Assembly (NCBI GenBank): GCA_913061345.1
Contig: CAJXTZ010000071.1
Coordinates: 1-9,121, forward strand
DNA: 9,121 bases
DNA from: an uncultured Erythrobacter sp.
Lineage (GTDB): Bacteria > Pseudomonadota > Alphaproteobacteria > Sphingomonadales > Sphingomonadaceae
Reading direction: 5' to 3'
How positions within the stretch are numbered: position 1 is the stretch's first letter; each line of letters begins with the position of its first letter. The translations under genes were made by a program, and so were the position numbers. A model generated the notes under the pieces. The model saw nothing but the letters and a program-made list of their open reading frames with translations. It was not told where the DNA came from and did no database searches. Of this stretch, positions 5,369 through 9,121 are shown piece after piece.

Positions 5369-5829
5369 ACCGGTTCGATACCCGGGTTCAAGGCCAGCGC
5401 GCTATCCACGTCGACAGCGGTGACGCAACGGAGGGGAATGCTGCGCTGCAAACCTGCGCGCCGGACGTAGGCACCGACGGTTTCGTCCGATCCCCCGCCC
5501 CCTGCAACAACGCGCGTTCCGTCACGAAGATATACTCGTGATGCAGGATCGTATACGTAGGCGCCTTCGTGATCTGCACCGACCTGCGTCCCAGTTTCGA
5601 AAACCGGCAGCACGATCTTTCCATCCGTCCGCTCGAACAGCACGCAGTCGTCGGAAATGACGACGCGACCCGGAATCTGCGCTGTGAGATAGATACGGTT
5701 TTGACGTTCTGGCACGAGCTCACGAACGGCTAGATAAGGAACGGCGTCACTCCTGCCGAGAGGTTCCTCAAGTATGGCGCAGCCGCACGACATTCCGAGC
5801 AGGCAGGCGGCGAACAGAAAGCGGACCAT
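5362..5829 (-). CDS. Small exported protein, possible lipoprotein, function unknown
   Basis: The protein has 155 residues. The N-terminus (MVRFLFAACLLGMSCGC) is a hydrophobic signal peptide. Cys occurs at 15 and 17, but neither has a textbook lipobox (GMSC and SCGC before the cleavage site), so lipid anchoring is only possible. The mature part is predicted to be beta-rich: PYLAVRELVPERQNRIYL, GRVVISDDCVLFERTDGKIVLPVF, an acidic GTQVGADHEGAYVYD, then RVVAGGGGSDETVGAYV. C62 and C135 could form a disulfide. The outline resembles small periplasmic proteins with a GGGG turn; I cannot name a family. The start has only a weak Shine-Dalgarno site (AAGA). The gene is divergent from the cystathionine synthase-like gene. 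Confidence 0.72.
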   Translation of the reverse strand: MVRFLFAACLLGMSCGCAILEEPLGRSDAVPYLAVRELVPERQNRIYLTAQIPGRVVISDDCVLFERTDGKIVLPVFETGTQVGADHEGAYVYDPASRVYLRDGTRVVAGGGGSDETVGAYVRRAGLQRSIPLRCVTAVDVDSALALNPGIEPVR

Positions 5830-5845
5830 GCTGTCTTAACCCGGC

Positions 5846-5946
5846 GATGCGATAATCTTTCCTGCGGACGACTTGATCTTGCGAATACGGCGCTGCAAAG
5901 GTAATTACAGATGAAACCGGATAACGGGCAGATGCGTTCCTGCGGA
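5846..5946. repeat. Degenerate direct repeat GATGCG + TTCCTGCGGA
   Basis: GATGCG (5846-5851) and TTCCTGCGGA (5859-5868) occur with a 7-base gap, and the same two blocks occur fused at 5931-5936 and 5937-5946. Sixteen matching bases in the same order, about 80 bases apart, lie in the gap between two divergent genes. They may be two binding sites or an old duplication. Confidence 0.5.
5879..5907 (+). promoter_or_regulatory. Weak candidate promoter for the PLP enzyme gene
   Basis: TTGCGA (5879-5884) and TAATTA (5902-5907) are separated by 17 bases and lie between the two copies of the direct repeat. The -35 is fair and the -10 poor, so this is a tentative call based mainly on spacing and position. 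Confidence 0.25.
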
Positions 5947-5977
5947 GGTTAGGATCGGGCGGCTCGGAACTCTCAGC

Positions 5978-6023
5978 GTCTCCCTGCCTTCCTAGGGATG
6001 AGACTTGAGGAAGGAGCCTCTCC
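5978..6023 (+). promoter_or_regulatory. Structured ribosome-binding leader of the PLP enzyme gene
   Basis: GTCTC (5978-5982) pairs with GAGAC (6000-6004), with CCT/AGG pairing inside and a small bulge, forming a hairpin just upstream of the ribosome site. The Shine-Dalgarno AGGAAGGAG (6008-6016) is followed by CCTCTCC right before the ATG, so GAGG (6007-6010) can pair with CCTC (6017-6020), or GGAG (6013-6016) with CTCC (6020-6023). The ribosome site can thus be partly masked. No known riboswitch pattern was recognised. Confidence 0.35.
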
Positions 6024-7367
6024 ATGGCCGACCATAAAGACGATCCCGTGCAAGATCCAATGGGTGCAGTGGACACCCCCACCCCGCGCCGCAAGCCTAA
6101 GCCCGAAGTTACGACTATCGGCGGGCGCGAGCTGAAGCCCTCCACCTTGATGATGGGCCACGGCTTCGATCCAAGCCTGTCCGAAGGCTCGCTCAAACCG
6201 CCAATCTTTCTCACCAGCACGTTCGCCTTTGAAAGCGCGTCAGCGGGCAAGCGGCATTTCGAAGGCATTACGGGCAAGCGCGAAGGCGGCGCTGAAGGGC
6301 TCGTCTATTCGCGCTTCAACGGGCCGAACCAGGAAATCCTCGAAGATCGTCTTGCTATCTGGGACGGGGCGGAAGATGCCCTTTGCTTTTCCAGCGGCAT
6401 GACTGCGATCGCCGTGCTGATCCTGGCGGCCTGCAATGCGGGCGACGTGATCGTGCACTCCGGCCCGCTATATGCCGCATCCGAAGGTTTCGTTGCCAAA
6501 GTGATGGCGAAATACGGCGTTACCTACATCGCCTTCCCGGCTGGTGCCAGCCGCGAGAAGCTGGACGAGGTGATGCGCGAGGCCAAGGCGAAGGCTGAGA
6601 AACAGGGCGGCGAAGTACCGCTGATCTACCTCGAAAGCCCCGGCAACCCCACCAATGCGCTGGTGGATATCGAAGCAGTGAAGGAAGCGCGCGATGCGCA
6701 TTTCGATCCCGAACGCTGCCCTATCGCCATCGACAACACCTTCCTCGGTCCGCTGTGGCAACGTCCGCTGGATCAAGGGGCGGACCTGGTGATTTACTCG
6801 CTCACCAAATATGTTGGCGGCCATTCGGATCTGGTGGCGGGCAGCGTTTCCGGACGCAAGAAGTGGATCGATGCCATTCGCGCTCTGCGCAACACCATGG
6901 GTGGTATTGCCGATCCCAATACTGCGTGGATGTTGCTGCGCAGTCTGGAAACCGTGGAACTGCGCATGCAGCGCGCTGGCGAGAACGCGGCCAAGGTTTG
7001 CGCCATGTTGAAGAAGCATCCCAAGGTGGAAGGGCTTGGCTACCTCGGCATGATCGAGGACGAGCGGCAGCAGGATATCTACGATCGCCACTGCCTTGGC
7101 GCTGGCTCCACCTTCTCCGTTTTCATCAAGGGCGGAGAGGCAGAATGCTTCCGCTTCCTGGATGCGTTGAAAGTGGCCAAGCTGGCCGTCAGTCTCGGTG
7201 GGACCGAGACGCTGGCCAGTCACCCCGCCAGCATGACGCACCTATCCGTCGCCGAAGGCCGCCGCGCGGAATTGGGCATTTCCGACAATCTCGTGCGCAT
7301 CTCCATCGGCATAGAGGATGCGGATGACCTGATCGCCGATTTCGAACAGGCGCTGGAAGAAGTCTGA
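6024..7367 (+). CDS. Cystathionine gamma-synthase family PLP-dependent enzyme
   Basis: This 447-residue fold-type I PLP enzyme belongs to the Cys/Met metabolism group. Visible features: YSRFNGPN (Y95, R97, phosphate grip from the partner subunit), SSGM (123-126), Y150 stacking on the ring, ESPGNPT (204-210), D237 for the pyridine nitrogen, K262 in SLTKYVGGHSD (Schiff-base lysine), SLGGTETL (390-397) and the carboxylate arginine R425. Methionine gamma-lyase is less likely: its active-site Cys after Y150 is Ala here, and its Lys-Asp pair is replaced by R289-N290. Exact substrate (O-acyl- or phospho-homoserine, or cystathionine) is not decided. About 35 N-terminal residues are charged and Pro-rich, extra to the core. 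Good Shine-Dalgarno site seven bases upstream; terminator right after the stop. Confidence 0.9.
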   Translation: MADHKDDPVQDPMGAVDTPTPRRKPKPEVTTIGGRELKPSTLMMGHGFDPSLSEGSLKPPIFLTSTFAFESASAGKRHFEGITGKREGGAEGLVYSRFNGPNQEILEDRLAIWDGAEDALCFSSGMTAIAVLILAACNAGDVIVHSGPLYAASEGFVAKVMAKYGVTYIAFPAGASREKLDEVMREAKAKAEKQGGEVPLIYLESPGNPTNALVDIEAVKEARDAHFDPERCPIAIDNTFLGPLWQRPLDQGADLVIYSLTKYVGGHSDLVAGSVSGRKKWIDAIRALRNTMGGIADPNTAWMLLRSLETVELRMQRAGENAAKVCAMLKKHPKVEGLGYLGMIEDERQQDIYDRHCLGAGSTFSVFIKGGEAECFRFLDALKVAKLAVSLGGTETLASHPASMTHLSVAEGRRAELGISDNLVRISIGIEDADDLIADFEQALEEV

Positions 7368-7375
7368 CGCTGCTG

Positions 7376-7430
7376 AATACGCCCTGCGCCACTGCCTTGC
7401 CAAATGGGTGGTGGCGCAGGATCGTATTTT
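7376..7430 (+). terminator. Long hairpin terminator between convergent genes
   Basis: AATACG (7376-7381) pairs with CGTATT (7423-7428) and CTGCGCCAC (7384-7392) with GTGGCGCAG (7411-7419), separated by a small internal loop (CC opposite GAT). The loop is 18 bases, and a short T-run (7427-7430) follows. It begins nine bases after the PLP enzyme stop and ends 43 bases before the J-domain gene stop, so it may serve both directions. Confidence 0.8.
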
Positions 7431-7472
7431 AGGCTGAGCCTCCAGCAGGCGTCGGGAGCAGAGACGCGGGCC

Positions 7473-8012
7473 TCAACCCTTCCACTCGCGCCGTTCCTCG
7501 GCTGCTTTCAGAATCTCATAGGCCAACTGCAGTTTCTGGAATTCGTCTGCGGCCTCGGCGTCACCGGGCTTCACGTCGGGATGCACTTTCTTTGCGCGAG
7601 CACGCCATTCGCGTTTGATCGCCTGAAAATCGGCGTCCGCTTCAAGATCGAACACTTCGAGCGCGCGCATTTCGTCGGCGCTGCGAGAACCATCGCCGCT
7701 GCCACTCCAGCCGTAATGCTGCGATTCGGCGTAACCGGCGCTCTCCGCCTGCTCGGCCTTGGCGCGGTTTGCTGCCTCTTCCTTGTCCAGGCCCTGAAAA
7801 TAGTCCCATCCCCTGTTGTATTCGCCCGCGTGCTTCTCGCAGAAATACCAGCGGTCGGGGCTGTTGGGGCTTTTGGGTGCAGGGCAGTTGCCTGCCTGAT
7901 CGCAGCCATGACGGTCGCAGATGCGCACCTGCACGGCTTCGCGTCCGTCCTCGTAACCGCGCCAGCGGGGGAATCCCCAATCGTTCGATCGGCCTGAACG
8001 GGCCATCAGCAT
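7473..8012 (-). CDS. J-domain protein with C-terminal J domain and N-terminal Cys cluster
   Basis: This 179-residue protein carries its J domain at the C-terminus (about 114-177). It has ALEVFDLEADADFQAIKREWR, the essential HPD motif (144-146, in KKVHPDVKPGD) and a closing helix, FQKLQLAYEILKAAEE. J domains stimulate the ATPase of a DnaK partner. The N-terminal half has C32, C37, C43 and C58 with nearby H35 and H61, a spacing that could bind zinc, and an aromatic stretch, WYFCEKHAGEYNRGWDYFQG. The classic DnaJ Gly/Phe and zinc-finger order is absent, so this is a specialised co-chaperone-like protein; similar ones occur in Sphingomonadales. ATG 8006 (third residue) is an equally good start, and the ribosome site is weak for both. 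Monocistronic, divergent from the 59-residue gene. Confidence 0.87.
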   Translation of the reverse strand: MLMARSGRSNDWGFPRWRGYEDGREAVQVRICDRHGCDQAGNCPAPKSPNSPDRWYFCEKHAGEYNRGWDYFQGLDKEEAANRAKAEQAESAGYAESQHYGWSGSGDGSRSADEMRALEVFDLEADADFQAIKREWRARAKKVHPDVKPGDAEAADEFQKLQLAYEILKAAEERREWKG

Positions 8013-8055
8013 AAAATCCGGAAAGAAACCATCCGGCCCATATAGGGCGCGATTC

Positions 8056-8097
8056 CCCGCGCGTGAACCGATTGCTTCAAATCGGCCGAAACGCGGG
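8056..8097. repeat. Two-block nested inverted repeat
   Basis: CCCGCG (8056-8061) matches CGCGGG (8092-8097) and CCGATT (8068-8073) matches AATCGG (8080-8085), all around one centre. The left and right gaps between blocks are each exactly six bases and the central loop is six bases. It lies 44 bases upstream of the J-domain gene start. It could fold in RNA of either strand or be a paired operator. Confidence 0.55.
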
Positions 8098-8123
8098 TAA
8101 ATTCACTTGATTGATACATTCTC

Positions 8124-8144
8124 GTGCAATTTGCTGCATTGCAC
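8124..8144. promoter_or_regulatory. Inverted repeat GTGCAAT-N7-ATTGCAC, candidate operator
   Basis: This is a perfect 7-bp inverted repeat with a 7-base spacer (21 bp in all) in the divergent gap between the J-domain gene and the 59-residue gene. The size and centre-to-centre spacing fit a dimeric regulator contacting two turns of one DNA face. It does not match the LexA, Fnr, Crp or CtrA sites I know, so the protein that binds it is not identified. Confidence 0.5.
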
Positions 8145-8197
8145 CATCGCAGCGAATGACTATGTGGGTCGCTATTAGAAATCGAAGCAGGACAGTC

Positions 8198-8377
8198 ATG
8201 AGCAAACCGCTCTCCATCTCCGTCGCCCTTTCCGTGCTTGCCATGGCAGCCTTCACGCTGCTTGCGACGCCGACTGCGGATTATGACCCTGCCTCGACGC
8301 AAACGGGCGCGACGACCCAGGTCGCCGCGCCCGCAGTTGACCGGTTTCTCCCGATCCTGTCTGGCCTGATCCGCTAG
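8198..8377 (+). CDS. Small exported or membrane peptide, 59 residues, unknown
   Basis: AGGA (8189-8192) lies five bases before the ATG at 8198. The open frame continues upstream to 8111, but that part is basic and unlike a protein start. The peptide begins MSKPLSISVALSVLAMAAF, a clear hydrophobic signal or anchor segment (about 5-23). TPTA follows, giving a possible signal peptidase cut near residue 27. Then comes a short Thr/Gln/Ala-rich polar stretch and a hydrophobic end (RFLPILSGLIR). No family is recognised. The gene stops one base before the pal stop on the other strand. The signal-like start, ribosome site and inverted repeat upstream support a real gene. Confidence 0.62.
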   Translation: MSKPLSISVALSVLAMAAFTLLATPTADYDPASTQTGATTQVAAPAVDRFLPILSGLIR

Positions 8378-8382
8378 ATCAG
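8366..8382. terminator. Short hairpin across the convergent stop codons of the 59-residue gene and pal
   Basis: CTGATC (8366-8371) pairs with GATCAG (8377-8382) around a 5-base loop. The symmetry takes in the TAG of the plus-strand gene and the stop of pal on the minus strand. The stem is only 6 bp, and no good T-run follows in either direction, so termination here would be weak. No other terminator was seen between the two genes. Confidence 0.35.
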
Positions 8383-8897
8383 TTCTGGATCATCACCGTC
8401 ACGGCGCGGCGATTGCGCGCCCAGGCGGATTCGCTCGATCCCGTGGCAACCGGACGTTCCTCACCATAGCTGACCGTGCGCAGGCGAGTCTCGGGCACAC
8501 CCAGGCTGACGAGATAGTTCTTCGCCGAATTTGCGCGGCGCTCTCCCAGTGCAAGGTTGTAATCGCGCGTGCCGCGCTCGTCGGCATGCCCTTCAACCGT
8601 GGCGCGGGCATTGGTGTATTGCAGCAGGTATTCAGCCTGGCGGCGCAGGGCGGCTTGGTCTTCAGCATCGATGTTGTAGCCATCGGTATCGAAATAGATC
8701 GTATCCGCGCCAGACATCGCCGTGGCGAAGTGCGACTGCGAACCGGGCTGCGCGGCCATGGGCGTTTGCGCAGGCGTTGGCGTGGGTGTGGGCATGGTGT
8801 TCTGCGGTGGAGGCGGCGCCATCTCGGGCGGCTCCTTCTTGCAGGCACCAAGTGCCAGTGCGCTCGAGAGGGTTACAGCGATAATCAGGCGATTCAT
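8379..8897 (-). CDS. pal: Peptidoglycan-associated lipoprotein Pal
   Basis: Pal is an outer-membrane lipoprotein that binds peptidoglycan and TolB, keeping the outer membrane tied in during cell division. The 172-residue precursor has a signal peptide with lipobox LGAC (C19 lipidated) and a Pro/Thr/Gln-rich linker (about 24-52). An OmpA-like domain follows, with DTIYFDTDGYNID (65-77), VEGHADERGTRDYNLALGERRA (101-122, split at the turn after GT) and SYGEERPV (143-150). The diaminopimelate-binding Asp and Arg positions (D106, R121) are present. AGGAG lies nine bases before the ATG. It follows tolB by 71 bases on the same strand, as in the usual tolQRAB-pal order. No ybgF/cpoB follows; a convergent small gene lies there instead. 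Confidence 0.96.
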   Translation of the reverse strand: MNRLIIAVTLSSALALGACKKEPPEMAPPPPQNTMPTPTPTPAQTPMAAQPGSQSHFATAMSGADTIYFDTDGYNIDAEDQAALRRQAEYLLQYTNARATVEGHADERGTRDYNLALGERRANSAKNYLVSLGVPETRLRTVSYGEERPVATGSSESAWARNRRAVTVMIQN

Positions 8898-8968
8898 AAT
8901 ATGGCTCTCCTTGAACCAGAGTGACGAACGGGTTGCTTTCTTGCGGCCCTGATGGGGAACTAACGCAC

Positions 8969-9100
8969 TTACGGCAAAACCGGTCCCCAGGCCGGGTCTG
9001 ACGCTCCGACCGGCGTACGCAGGCGGCGTTCGTTCTCACCGGTAAGATCTACCTGCCAGATCGACGTATCGCCGCTGCCACGTTCGGTGCGGAAAAACTG
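8969..9100 (-). CDS. tolB: Tol-Pal system protein TolB, C-terminal fragment
   Basis: The last 43 residues and the stop of a minus-strand gene, cut on its 5' side by the adapter. The peptide reads QFFRTERGSGDTSIWQVDL, then TGENERRLRTPVGASDPAW and ends GPVLP. This is the last blade of the TolB beta-propeller with the SDPxWGP ending typical of alphaproteobacterial TolB. TolB is periplasmic and links TolA/TolQR to Pal. Its position directly upstream of pal supports the call. Everything N-terminal to this is outside the window. Confidence 0.93.
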   Translation of the reverse strand, partial: QFFRTERGSGDTSIWQVDLTGENERRLRTPVGASDPAWGPVLP

Positions 9101-9121
9101 CTGTCTCTTATACACATCTGA
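9101..9121 (+). other. Nextera i5-side sequencing adapter (artefact)
   Basis: CTGTCTCTTATACACATCT (9101-9119) is the reverse complement of the Tn5 mosaic end. The following GA fits the Read 1 side adapter and not the Read 2 side, which continues CC. The two ends therefore carry the two different library arms. Genomic sequence ends at 9100. Confidence 0.97.

Noticed and set aside
5370..5390. Second T-loop-like sequence (GGTTCGATACC)
   Set aside because: It lies in the end of the exported-protein gene, and no cloverleaf can be built around it.
5831..6023. SAM or SAH riboswitch upstream of the PLP enzyme
   Set aside because: Some local hairpins exist, but I could not match the conserved core of any riboswitch class I know.
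6468..7241. 257-residue open frame opposite the PLP enzyme
   Set aside because: It is the antisense shadow of a well-supported gene with conserved active-site residues, and it has no family features of its own.
8006..8302. 98-residue minus-strand frame over the small peptide gene
   Set aside because: It is rich in Arg and His with no domain pattern. It is a shadow of the plus-strand peptide and the regulatory gap.

Overview
The window is a 9049-base piece of bacterial chromosome (52-9100) with Illumina Nextera library adapter left on both ends (1-51 and 9101-9121). The adapter is not biological. The genome is GC-rich. The proteins (Pal, TolB tail, IF3, PdeM, a Crp/Fnr regulator followed by a DUF6894-type small protein, and a DnaJ-like protein with a C-terminal J domain) look like an alphaproteobacterium of the order Sphingomonadales, perhaps near Erythrobacteraceae. 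That placement is inference from protein style; no marker gene here proves it.

Left part (52-1900). The 5' end of hemF (coproporphyrinogen oxidase, minus strand, cut by the adapter) is divergent from pdeM, a metallophosphoesterase of the ligase-associated DNA repair group. infC (initiation factor IF3) follows and most probably starts at an AUA codon, placed correctly behind a Shine-Dalgarno site. A strong hairpin terminator then serves infC and, from the other side, a two-gene minus-strand unit: a Crp/Fnr regulator followed by a small DUF6894-like gene. The small gene is broken by one missing T in a T-run at its fourth codon.

Middle (2652-5830). A 482-base AT-richer gap holds inverted repeats and a plausible promoter with a palindrome on its -10 box. 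This promoter leads to an 87-residue protein of unknown function. Then come a VOC-fold (glyoxalase-like) protein on the minus strand, a divergent DASS/SLC13-type dicarboxylate or anion transporter on the plus strand, and a small exported, possibly lipid-anchored protein on the minus strand. The last two are convergent and 4 bases apart, sharing a hairpin that contains both stop codons.

Right part (5831-9100). A PLP-dependent enzyme of the cystathionine gamma-synthase family (plus) ends in a long hairpin terminator. A J-domain protein with an N-terminal Cys cluster (minus) is divergent from a 59-residue exported or membrane peptide (plus), with two clear inverted repeats between them. The peptide gene is convergent, one base apart, with pal, which lies downstream of the 3' end of tolB (minus strand, cut by the adapter). 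tolB-pal is the outer-membrane Tol-Pal unit.

Overall this is mostly ordinary core and near-core chromosome. I see no mobile element, CRISPR array, toxin-antitoxin pair, biosynthetic cluster or recognisable new defence system. The points most worth checking are the AUA start of infC, the single-base lesion in the DUF6894-like gene, the convergent-junction hairpins, the inverted repeats in the two regulatory gaps, and the adapter ends.
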